A stretch of DNA of 20,008 bases, taken from positions 1-20,008 of the forward strand of contig CALDHJ010000381.1 of the NCBI GenBank assembly GCA_937941555.1. Reading direction: 5' to 3'. A program made the translations under genes and the position numbers. The DNA is from an uncultured Granulosicoccaceae bacterium. Its GTDB lineage: Bacteria; Pseudomonadota; Gammaproteobacteria; CALCKW01. Positions 1 through 6,829 of this stretch are shown here, one piece after another; position 1 is the first letter of the stretch, and every line of letters starts with the position of its first letter. The notes beneath the pieces are model-generated. The model was not told the DNA's origin and did not search any database. It saw only the letters and a program-made list of their open reading frames with translations.

Positions 1-549
1 GAGCAGGTCGGGTATCCGCCACCCCGGCACCGACCGCCGGGTTTCGCCACGTTGTTTCAGGTCATCGTGTCGCAGCAAGTCTCTACACACTCAGCGAGTG
101 CCATCTGGGCACGCTGCCAGGCGCAGCTCGGCATGGAGCCCGAGCCGCACCATGTGTTGGCATGCAAACACGAGAGCTTGCGAGACTGCGGATTGAGCGA
201 GCGCAAGGCCGAGTACGCGCGCGACCTTGCAGCGCATTTCGCCGATGGCAGGCTGTGCAGCGAGCGCTTGTCGGTGCTCGACGATGAAGCGGCAATCGAA
301 GCGCTTGTCTCTGTTCGCGGCATTGGTCGGTGGACTGCCGAAATCTACCTGCTGTTTGCCGAGGGTCGCCCGGACGTCTGGCCGGCAGACGACCTCGCGA
401 TCCAGGTGGCGTATCAGCGGATGAAAGGTCTGGAGGAGCGGCCACGTGGACGCGATTTCTACGCGCTCAGCGAAGCCTGGTCACCGTGGCGCGGGGCGGC
501 AGCGATCTTGCTTTGGGCGGTATATGGGAGTTCGACGCTGGACACCTGA
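1..549 (+). CDS. DNA-3-methyladenine glycosylase II (AlkA-type), 3' part
   Basis: This is the C-terminal 182 residues of a helix-hairpin-helix base-excision repair glycosylase, which removes alkylated purines from DNA. The frame is open from base 1, so the gene begins upstream of the window; the TTG at 52 is internal. The visible part holds FQVIVSQQVS, typical of the helical core of the AlkA/endonuclease III superfamily, then the hairpin VRGIGRWTAE. About 20 residues later comes the Asp-containing segment WPADDLAIQ, where AlkA has its catalytic Asp (LPDDYLI in E. coli). The protein ends soon after this, as in short DNA-3-methyladenine glycosylases without extra domains. The next gene starts about 70 bp downstream and looks unrelated. 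The family assignment is firm; the exact subfamily and substrate range are not determined. Confidence 0.85.
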   Translation, partial: EQVGYPPPRHRPPGFATLFQVIVSQQVSTHSASAIWARCQAQLGMEPEPHHVLACKHESLRDCGLSERKAEYARDLAAHFADGRLCSERLSVLDDEAAIEALVSVRGIGRWTAEIYLLFAEGRPDVWPADDLAIQVAYQRMKGLEERPRGRDFYALSEAWSPWRGAAAILLWAVYGSSTLDT

Positions 550-620
550 TCTAGCCTGCGTCGTTTTCAATCCAAAACGGTGTGGTTGGTCTCGGCTGCT
601 GCGCTAGACTAAATTCTGGA

Positions 621-1361
621 ATGCACGTTTCGGCGCGGTCGCCACGAGTGAAATCTGTGAAAAAATGTCTCCGAATACTCGGCTTTTTGCCACTGATCGT
701 GGCCATGGTTGTGGTCCTGCCGTCGCCGGTGCTCGCTGAAGAGACGGTGTCCGATCCATTCGAGCGCTTCAACCGCAAGGTGCAGCGTTTCAACGATGTC
801 GGTGACAAGTATGTGATCAACCCGGCTGCGCAGCTCTACCGCAAGGTCACGCCGGGTTTCTTCCGCGCCGGCGTGCGGAATTTTTTGCAGAACCTCGCCT
901 ACCCGGTCACGATCACCAACCAGTTCCTGCAAGGCAAATTCGCGGAGGGCATGAGTGACACCGCGCGTTTCCTGTTCAACACCACGATCGGAATCGGCGG
1001 GTTGATTGATGTCGCCACTCCGTGGGGGCTGCCGCACCACGATGAGGACTTCGGACAGACCTTTGCCACCTGGGGCATGCCTCCCGGACCCTACATTGTC
1101 TTCCCGATCTGGGGTGGTGTGACACTGCGGTCAGGTCTGGGTGATATCCCGGATACGGTGTTCTATCCTCCCACTCACATCGCCAACGACGTCGAGCAGT
1201 TGAGCTTGAGCGTGCTCTGGACGCTGAGTCGGCGCGATGAGCTGACCGGCGCAGAGCAACTGGTGACGGGCGACCGCTACCTGTTTATCCGTGACGCCTA
1301 CCTGCAACAGCGTGAGTACCTGATCGCTGACGGTGAGTTGGACGACCCTTTTCTTGATTGA
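621..1361 (+). CDS. mlaA: MlaA/VacJ-family outer-membrane lipid transport protein
   Basis: MlaA sits in the outer membrane with porins and removes mislocalised phospholipid from the outer leaflet, handing it to periplasmic MlaC. Family signatures are clear: SDPFERFNRKVQRFND after the signal sequence, then the LQGKF segment, RFLFNTTIGIGGLIDVATPWG, EDFGQTFATWG and GPYIVFPIWGG. The length is about 230 mature residues, normal for the family. The N-terminus is a Sec signal (KKCLRILGFLPLIV followed by VLPSPVLA). It lacks the lipobox cysteine expected of this lipoprotein family; the only cysteine lies before the hydrophobic core. The start is uncertain: ATG 621 has no spaced Shine-Dalgarno, while GTG 657 gives a classic short signal peptide and follows GAGTGA. 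GTG 582 is unlikely. It lies 39 bp ahead of an MMPL transporter and is probably co-transcribed with it. Confidence 0.88.
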   Translation: MHVSARSPRVKSVKKCLRILGFLPLIVAMVVVLPSPVLAEETVSDPFERFNRKVQRFNDVGDKYVINPAAQLYRKVTPGFFRAGVRNFLQNLAYPVTITNQFLQGKFAEGMSDTARFLFNTTIGIGGLIDVATPWGLPHHDEDFGQTFATWGMPPGPYIVFPIWGGVTLRSGLGDIPDTVFYPPTHIANDVEQLSLSVLWTLSRRDELTGAEQLVTGDRYLFIRDAYLQQREYLIADGELDDPFLD

Positions 1362-1400
1362 CGCTGCCGATCGATCGTCGTCGGCCGAGACGCCGCACGT

Positions 1401-3833
1401 ATGACCCATCGAATCAGTGAACTGTTGCTCGCCAAGCCCTGGCTCACACTCGGCGTGGTGCTGATCGCCGTCGTGGCCTCGGCGCTGGTCGCACCGCGAT
1501 TCCGCTTTGACGCCTCGGCCGACACGCTGGTTGCGCGATCCGACCCGGACCTGCGGTATTTCCAGGCGGTGTCGGAGCGCTTCGGCGACGAAGAGTTCAT
1601 CTTTCTGATTTACGCACCGACCTCGGGTGAACTGCTCACACCCGACTCGATTGCACGACTCGACGCCTTGCAACAGGACATCGCGGGCACACCGGGCGTG
1701 CGCAGCGTGTTCAGCGTGCTCGATGCCCCCCTGCTCAAGAGCCCGCCGATGTCGCTGCTCGAGCTCGTCAACGGCTTTCGCACGTTGCGCAGCGACGATG
1801 CCGATCTGGCGCTTGCTCAAGAGGAGCTGCGCAGCAGTCCGATTTTCCGGGATCTGCTGATTTCAGAGGACGGACGCAGCACGGCCCTGCGTATTGATCT
1901 CGAGACCGATACCGCCTTGAACGCCTTGCTCGCAGAGCGTGAGCAGCTGCGCGACGCGGTCGATGCCGGTGATGCGGTGGACCCGGACCAGTTGCGTGCG
2001 GCAGAAGCCGCTTACGACGATGCACGGGCGCAGTTTCTGGTCGAACGTGATCGGCTGCTCGAGCGCCTGCGAAGCTTGCGCGACCGCTACCGTGACGATG
2101 CGACAGTCCACCTCGGTGGTGTGCCGATGGTGGCCGCGGACATGATCGATTACGTCAAACGTGACATCGCCGTGTTTGGTGTTGCCGTGCTCGCGTTGGT
2201 CATGGCGATGCTGTTTCTGTTTTTCCGTCAATTGCGGTGGGTTGCCATACCGCTGGCGGTCGGGGCGAGCAGCATTGTGCTGACCGTGGGCGTGCTGGCG
2301 CTCCTGCGCCAGCCGGCCACGGTGGTTTCCAGCAATTTCATGGCGCTGCTCGCGATTCTGGCGATCTCGTTCTCGATCCACCTGATTGTGCGGTTTCGGG
2401 AACTCGAGACCACTGATCCGTCGGCGTCACACCTGACCCGCATTCGAGCGGCGCTGTCGTCGAAGATCGCACCGCTGTTCTACACCGCGCTGACTACCAT
2501 AGTGGCCTTTGCCTCGCTGGCAAGCAGCGACATCCTGCCTGTCATTCATTTCGGCTGGATCATGGTGTTGGGCGTGGCCTTGGCGTTCGTGATGAGCTGC
2601 ACGGTGTTTCCTGCATTGGTTGCCTTGATGGGGCCGGGCCGCACGGTGCAGACCCAAAGCGGGGAGCCCGCGTTAACGGCTTGGCTCGCCGGCATTGCCA
2701 CACGCCGCAGTGGGGCGGTGCTTGCTGTGGCGGGTGGTGTGCTGTTGCTTACAGTATTCGGTATCAGCCGGTTGTCGCTCGACAACAAGTTCATCGACTA
2801 TTTCCGCGAGAGCAGCGAAGTGCGCCAGGGGCTCGTCTACATCGACAAGTACCTCGGTGGCACGGTGCCCTTTGATGTGGTCGTACAGTTCGAACCCTTC
2901 GTGGCCGAAGCATCTGAGGACGAAGACGACTTCTTCGGTGACGATGACGACGTGTTTCCTGAACGCTACTGGTTCACGCCCGACAAGCTTGAAAAGCTCG
3001 ATGACCTGCACGCGCGACTTGAAGCACTGCCCCAGGTGGGCAAAGTGTTGTCTTTGGCCAGCCTCGAACGCGTGGGCCGCGACTTCAACGACGGCCAACC
3101 GCTCAGTGCACTGTTGATTGTCGGTGTGTTGGGCGCGTTGCCTGAAGACATTCGCGGCTTGTTGATCGAACCCTATGCCAATCCCGCCTCCGGGGAAATG
3201 CGGCTTTCAGCTCGCATGGTCGAGAGCGGTCCGTCTTTCTCGAAGGACGCGTTGATTGCCGAGATTCGCGAGAGTGCACTGGCGGCGGGATTCGACGTGG
3301 ATGAAGTGCGCACCACGGGCATGATGGTGCTCTTCAATAACATGCTCAAGCAGCTGTTCGAATCGCAGACGTCCACGATCGGAGTGGTGGTCGGCCTGAC
3401 CTTTCTGATGTTTGCTTTGCTGCTGTGGTCGATTCGTTTGGCAGTGTTGGGACTCTTGCCCAATCTGCTGGCGGCAGCGACCGTGCTCGGTGTTATGGGG
3501 TGGGTCGGCATTCCGCTCGACATGATGACAATCACCATTGCTGCGATCAGTGTCGGCATCGGCGTTGATAACGCCATTCACTACCTGCACCGCTTCCGAA
3601 CGGAATTATCCGTCGACGGTGATGTCAGAGAGGCCGTCAGGAGGAGCCATGGCAGCATCGGGCGTGCATTGTATTTTGCATCCTTTACCATCATTGCCGG
3701 TTTTTCGGTGCTTGCGTTCTCAAGCTTCGTCCCCACGATCTACTTCGGGCTCCTGACCGCACTGGCGATGGGCTTGGCGACATTGGCAAATTTGCTGTTG
3801 TTGCCGAGCCTGTTGGTTCGATTCGTGCGCTGA
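1401..3833 (+). CDS. MMPL/RND-family inner-membrane transporter (HpnN-like)
   Basis: An 810-residue proton-driven RND permease of the MMPL type, probably exporting or shuttling lipids across the envelope. The architecture is two repeats. TM1 lies near residues 12-32, followed by a periplasmic domain to about 250, then five helices to about 410. TM7 lies near 435-455, followed by a second periplasmic domain to about 650, then five helices to the end. The second half carries the proton-relay motif SVGIGVDNAIHYLHRF with Asp near residue 723. The equivalent place in the first half (AISFSIHLIVRF, near 322) lacks the acidic residue. The second periplasmic domain carries a very acidic insertion around residues 503-518 (EDEDDFFGDDDDVFPE). 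The flanking mlaA- and mlaC-family genes point to phospholipid or hopanoid-type lipid as substrate. That is inferred from context and from the HpnM/HpnN pair of hopanoid clusters. Confidence 0.87.
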   Translation: MTHRISELLLAKPWLTLGVVLIAVVASALVAPRFRFDASADTLVARSDPDLRYFQAVSERFGDEEFIFLIYAPTSGELLTPDSIARLDALQQDIAGTPGVRSVFSVLDAPLLKSPPMSLLELVNGFRTLRSDDADLALAQEELRSSPIFRDLLISEDGRSTALRIDLETDTALNALLAEREQLRDAVDAGDAVDPDQLRAAEAAYDDARAQFLVERDRLLERLRSLRDRYRDDATVHLGGVPMVAADMIDYVKRDIAVFGVAVLALVMAMLFLFFRQLRWVAIPLAVGASSIVLTVGVLALLRQPATVVSSNFMALLAILAISFSIHLIVRFRELETTDPSASHLTRIRAALSSKIAPLFYTALTTIVAFASLASSDILPVIHFGWIMVLGVALAFVMSCTVFPALVALMGPGRTVQTQSGEPALTAWLAGIATRRSGAVLAVAGGVLLLTVFGISRLSLDNKFIDYFRESSEVRQGLVYIDKYLGGTVPFDVVVQFEPFVAEASEDEDDFFGDDDDVFPERYWFTPDKLEKLDDLHARLEALPQVGKVLSLASLERVGRDFNDGQPLSALLIVGVLGALPEDIRGLLIEPYANPASGEMRLSARMVESGPSFSKDALIAEIRESALAAGFDVDEVRTTGMMVLFNNMLKQLFESQTSTIGVVVGLTFLMFALLLWSIRLAVLGLLPNLLAAATVLGVMGWVGIPLDMMTITIAAISVGIGVDNAIHYLHRFRTELSVDGDVREAVRRSHGSIGRALYFASFTIIAGFSVLAFSSFVPTIYFGLLTALAMGLATLANLLLLPSLLVRFVR

Positions 3834-3891
3834 GACGGGTAAACTGGGCGACGGATCGTGAAATCCGCCACTGACAACCGAGGTAATTTCC

Positions 3892-4485
3892 ATGAGATTC
3901 GGACGAATTTTGGCTACGGTAGCGCTGAGCGTCGGGCTGCTTGCGCCAGCACAAGCGCAGGAAGCCACCGAAGTGGTAGAGCGCACGGCATCCGAATTGA
4001 TCGAGACTGTCCAGGCGCATTTAGACAGCCCTGACACGCTGGTTGAAGGCATCGGTGGCGTGCTCGATCCGGTTGTCGATTTTGCCGGTATCGCGCGTGG
4101 CGTGATGGGCAAGACACATTATCAGAGTGCATCCGAGGATCAACGTAGCCGGTTCGCAAGTGTGTTCCGAGACAGCCTCGTAGACACCCTGTCGCAAGCG
4201 CTGACGAGCTACGGAGACGTCGATATCGCGGTGACTGCCGGAAAAGGCGACGGCGTGAAGAAACAAAGCGTGTCAGTGAACGCGCGCAAACCTGATGGCA
4301 ACTCTGTCGACATCATTTTTGCCATGGGCACAAAAGACGGCAACTGGAAGGTCCGCAATCTCACGTTTGATGGCGTCAACATGGGTCTGTCGTTCCGCAA
4401 CCAGTTTGCCGGTGCCATGACCAAACAGAACGGCAATATGGACGCTGTCATCGACAACTGGGCAGTGCTCGACAGCGGGTCCTGA
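3892..4485 (+). CDS. MlaC/Ttg2D-family periplasmic lipid carrier
   Basis: A 197-residue periplasmic protein of the Ttg2D/MlaC (also HpnM) family, which ferries a phospholipid between membranes. It has a signal peptide at residues 1-23 (MRFGRILATVALSVGLLAPAQAQ, cleaved after AQA or AQAQ). The body matches the family: the central DFAGIARGVMGKTHYQ segment (usual form DF..ia...lG..w), the SRFASVFRDSLVDTLSQAL segment, then YGDVDI and a GNWKVRNLTFDGVNMGLSFRNQF stretch typical of the C-terminal half. ATG 3892 is preceded by GAGGTAA at good spacing. It lies 58 bp after the MMPL gene and is followed at once by an intrinsic terminator, so it ends the transcription unit. The Mla ABC transporter genes (mlaF, E, D, B) are absent from the window. 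It is marked as MlaC-family rather than as mlaC proper because the partner complex is unclear. Confidence 0.85.
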   Translation: MRFGRILATVALSVGLLAPAQAQEATEVVERTASELIETVQAHLDSPDTLVEGIGGVLDPVVDFAGIARGVMGKTHYQSASEDQRSRFASVFRDSLVDTLSQALTSYGDVDIAVTAGKGDGVKKQSVSVNARKPDGNSVDIIFAMGTKDGNWKVRNLTFDGVNMGLSFRNQFAGAMTKQNGNMDAVIDNWAVLDSGS

Positions 4486-4507
4486 CACGCCACACTGCGG
4501 TGACATC

Positions 4508-4533
4508 AAGGCGGCCTGCGGGTCGCCTTTTTT
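4508..4533 (+). terminator. Rho-independent terminator of the mlaA-MMPL-mlaC unit
   Basis: AAGGCGGCC pairs with GGTCGCCTT across a TGCG tetraloop (nine pairs, one G-T wobble), and the 3' arm runs into six T residues. It starts 23 bases after the MlaC-family stop codon and is the clearest terminator in the window. Confidence 0.85.
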
Positions 4534-4577
4534 GTTTGCGCGCAATAGAAAACGCTGGCGACACTTGAGGAGTGGTG

Positions 4578-4633
4578 TGACACTATTGACACAGCATGAC
4601 AAGATTACATCGCAACTTGTCAAGAAGCTGACA
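4578..4633. promoter_or_regulatory. Cluster of five TGACA pentamers, probable operator array
   Basis: TGACA occurs at 4578, 4587, 4597 and 4629, and its complement TGTCA at 4618. Start-to-start spacings are 9, 10, 21 and 11 bases, so all lie roughly on one face of the helix. The last two form an inverted repeat (TGTCA, six bases, TGACA). A TTGACA hexamer at 4586-4591 overlaps one copy, and a TATAGT hexamer follows at 4644-4649. No pair of hexamers is at a normal 16-18 base spacing, so I do not name a promoter. The cluster lies between the terminator and the small membrane ORF. The binding protein is unknown. Confidence 0.4.
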
Positions 4634-4653
4634 CTGGTCTACATATAGTGTGA

Positions 4654-4938
4654 ATGGATTTGATGGCTGTCCCGATGATTGATGTTGCAATTGTGCTGAT
4701 TGGATTGATCTGCTTCGCGAGTATCATGGCGGGCCGCCATTTGTTTCTCGGATCAGAGGTGCAAACCGGACACGGGACAGAACGTTTGCTTAGGCAGCGC
4801 AAATTCACCCGCTTCATGCACACCAATCTGACCATCGCTGGCGCTGCCATCGCGCTCGTGCTCTTGAGTCAGGCACCCCGCGTTGATCCCAGCCTCACGG
4901 CCTCTGCCGACCAGTCCGAGGCACTTGTCATCAACTGA
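4654..4938 (+). CDS. Small two-helix membrane protein, unknown function
   Basis: I do not recognise a family. The ORF encodes up to 94 residues with two hydrophobic segments, near residues 8-26 (MIDVAIVLIGLICFASIMAG) and 57-73 (LTIAGAAIALVLLSQ). A basic linker lies between them (RLLRQRKFTRFMH), which favours an inside loop with both ends in the periplasm. The tail is short and polar. The start could be ATG 4654, 4663 or 4675; none has a good Shine-Dalgarno, and TATAGT at 4644 would place transcription start close to the first ATG. It stands alone, behind a terminator and convergent with hexR, so context gives no function. The hydrophobic pattern and lack of a better frame support it as real, but a spurious ORF is possible. 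Confidence 0.5.
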   Translation: MDLMAVPMIDVAIVLIGLICFASIMAGRHLFLGSEVQTGHGTERLLRQRKFTRFMHTNLTIAGAAIALVLLSQAPRVDPSLTASADQSEALVIN

Positions 4939-5009
4939 CTCGGTGTCAGTTCAATCACCAAACAGAACGGTTTTTGCCGCCTGATCCGCGACGGCCTTAG
5001 CGCGTGCTT

Positions 5010-5867
5010 TCAGCGCGTTGGCGAGTTGCTGTCATCCTGGCTGAGATACTTGTCGTCGAGCGCTGCGTTGGCGCGACCAAGTTGTTGGCGCTGAGTGTTG
5101 TCTCGCATCGCCATGGCAACCGCCAGAGTGTCGACCAGCACCAATTGCGCTACACGTGAGGACAACGGCATCAGTAGTTCTTTGCCGTCGCTGGGCTCGA
5201 TTTCACAGACCGCAGAGGCCAGTGCAGCCAGTGGTGATCGCGGGGCGGTAATGGCAACCACCCGTGCGCCGCGGGACTTGGCGATCTCGACGCTGGTTAT
5301 CAAGTCGCGGTTGCGACCGCTGTGGGAGATCGCGAGTACCACGGTTTGTGCAGTCAGGAGTGCGGCAGCCGCAGCGTGAATGTGCGGGTCGGTGTGGCAG
5401 ACAACCGGCTTGCCGAGGCGTAGAAACCGTAGTTGCGCTTCACGGGCGACGTTTCCGGAACCCCCCATGCCGTAGATCTCGATCCGACTGGCGTCCTCAA
5501 GCAATGCCATCGCAAGATCGAGTTGCGAGGCATCGCACTCGAACAACAGGTCGTGCAGCCGGGACTGCACGCTGCGCACGACCGAGTGGACAATGGCCGA
5601 GGAGGGGTCTCCTGGCTTGACTTCCCGTCGCACGGGTGTCGTTGTTGCAATATCCTGGGCGACACGAAGCTTGAATGCGAGATAGCCATCGCATTGCATC
5701 GATCGGCAGAACCGTACCACCGTTGGCTCGGACACGCCGGCCGCACCCGCCAGTTCGCCAATGGTCAGGTTGGGGCAACCTTCCGGGTCCGACAGGACCT
5801 GCTGCGCAACCTGGCGCTCGGCACGGCTCAGGGTTGCCATGCGTTGCTCTATTTCATGCAGGATCAT
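5010..5867 (-). CDS. hexR: HexR, RpiR-family regulator of central sugar catabolism
   Basis: A 285-residue transcription regulator. The N-terminal RpiR helix-turn-helix spans about residues 1-77, with the recognition region IGELAGAAGVSEPTVVRFCR. The C-terminal SIS domain spans about 125-260 and holds the phosphosugar-binding loops GMGGSG (133-138) and AISHSGRN (179-186). HexR proteins repress zwf, edd and related genes and release DNA when KDPG, the Entner-Doudoroff intermediate, binds the SIS domain. The location supports this: it is the last gene of zwf-glk-hexR and divergent from edd-eda. Its ATG overlaps the glk stop as ATGA, so translation is probably coupled. Two palindromes in the zwf-edd intergenic region are the likely targets, giving autoregulation through the zwf promoter. 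The final residues (about from SQDDS) are weakly conserved-looking, and another frame stays open beyond the stop. Confidence 0.9.
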   Translation of the reverse strand: MILHEIEQRMATLSRAERQVAQQVLSDPEGCPNLTIGELAGAAGVSEPTVVRFCRSMQCDGYLAFKLRVAQDIATTTPVRREVKPGDPSSAIVHSVVRSVQSRLHDLLFECDASQLDLAMALLEDASRIEIYGMGGSGNVAREAQLRFLRLGKPVVCHTDPHIHAAAAALLTAQTVVLAISHSGRNRDLITSVEIAKSRGARVVAITAPRSPLAALASAVCEIEPSDGKELLMPLSSRVAQLVLVDTLAVAMAMRDNTQRQQLGRANAALDDKYLSQDDSNSPTR

Positions 5868-6829
5868 GACGGCGCAGACGCAAGCGATTGCAGCGACGCC
5901 GCAGCGCCGAGCAGACCGGCGTGCGGGTTCTCGATCACGTAAAGCGGGATCGGTGCAACGATGCGACGCATGCGGCCCTTGTCTTCGAACGCGTCACGTA
6001 GACCCCAGCCATCGAGTGAGTCGGCGACTGCCGCCGCGATACCACCACCGATGAATACGCCACCAGTGGCGCCGATGACCAGCGCAAGATCCCCGGCGAA
6101 TCCGCCCAACATGCGGGTAAAAAGGGTCAAGGTCTCGACAGCGCGTGGGGATTGTCCGCTCTGGGCTGCAGCGCTGATGGCGTTAGGTTCGGGCTGGTCA
6201 TCGAGCGATTCGGTTCCACTCTTGTCGAGTGCCCAATGCACATTGCGCAAGCCTTCACCTGAGAGAATGCGCTCGAGCGATACGCGGCCGAATTGCTGCT
6301 GCAGGCGTGCGACGACCTCGATGTCCTGGGCTGTACCCATCGGCACACTCACGTGTCCGCCTTCTCCCGAAAGCGCGATTGATTGGTCGTTGCTTTGCAG
6401 CAGACCTGACACGCCCAGTCCGGTGCCGGCGCCGAGCAGTGCGCAGGGCCCCGAGGGGTCGGTTTTGCCGCCGCCAAATTGGCGAACGTCGTCCGGCCCC
6501 AGGCGCGGCAGTGCGTGGGCAAGTGCGGTGAAATCGTTCACGAACGCAACGTGCTGGAAACCGAAGGTGTCGGCGAGGGCCGATCGTGACATGGCCCAGT
6601 GGCCATTCGTGAGCGTGACCGTGTTGCCGGTAATCGGCGTCGCCAATGCGAGACAGCAGCGTGTCGGCGTCGCGTGTCCGTGCGCAGAGAGATAGGCCTT
6701 CAGGGCCGCGTCGAAAGACGGCAGCTCATGGTGTTTGACGATGCTGACATCGGACAGCTCGCCCTCTCGCCACAAGGCAAATCGCGCGTGCGTTCCGCCG
6801 ATGTCTGCCACCAGGTCCGTATGGCTCAA
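5864..6829 (-). CDS. glk: Glucokinase
   Basis: ATP-dependent glucokinase, which phosphorylates glucose to glucose-6-phosphate for the Entner-Doudoroff route. It is 321 residues from the chosen start, the same length as E. coli Glk. Motifs: phosphate loop VADIGGTHARFALW (residues 7-20), catalytic region VNDFTALAHALP with Asp99, second ATP loop GAGTGLG (133-139) and the sugar-binding EGGH (156-159). The start is a TTG whose Shine-Dalgarno GAGGAG lies inside the last codons of zwf. The TTGA junction merges the glk start with the zwf stop, and the glk stop overlaps the hexR start. The frame is open further upstream, but only inside zwf, so a longer protein is unlikely. It is of the hexokinase-like bacterial Glk family rather than the ROK family. 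Confidence 0.92.
   Translation of the reverse strand: MSHTDLVADIGGTHARFALWREGELSDVSIVKHHELPSFDAALKAYLSAHGHATPTRCCLALATPITGNTVTLTNGHWAMSRSALADTFGFQHVAFVNDFTALAHALPRLGPDDVRQFGGGKTDPSGPCALLGAGTGLGVSGLLQSNDQSIALSGEGGHVSVPMGTAQDIEVVARLQQQFGRVSLERILSGEGLRNVHWALDKSGTESLDDQPEPNAISAAAQSGQSPRAVETLTLFTRMLGGFAGDLALVIGATGGVFIGGGIAAAVADSLDGWGLRDAFEDKGRMRRIVAPIPLYVIENPHAGLLGAAASLQSLASAPS

Noticed and set aside
562..579. CGTTTT/AAAACG inverted repeat after the glycosylase gene, possible terminator
   Set aside because: The stem is short and AT-rich with no following T run, so it is too weak to call.
4586..4649. TTGACA and TATAGT hexamers as a sigma-70 promoter
   Set aside because: The spacing between them is 52 bases, and other local pairs (13 or 21 bases) are outside the workable range; kept only as part of the TGACA array description.
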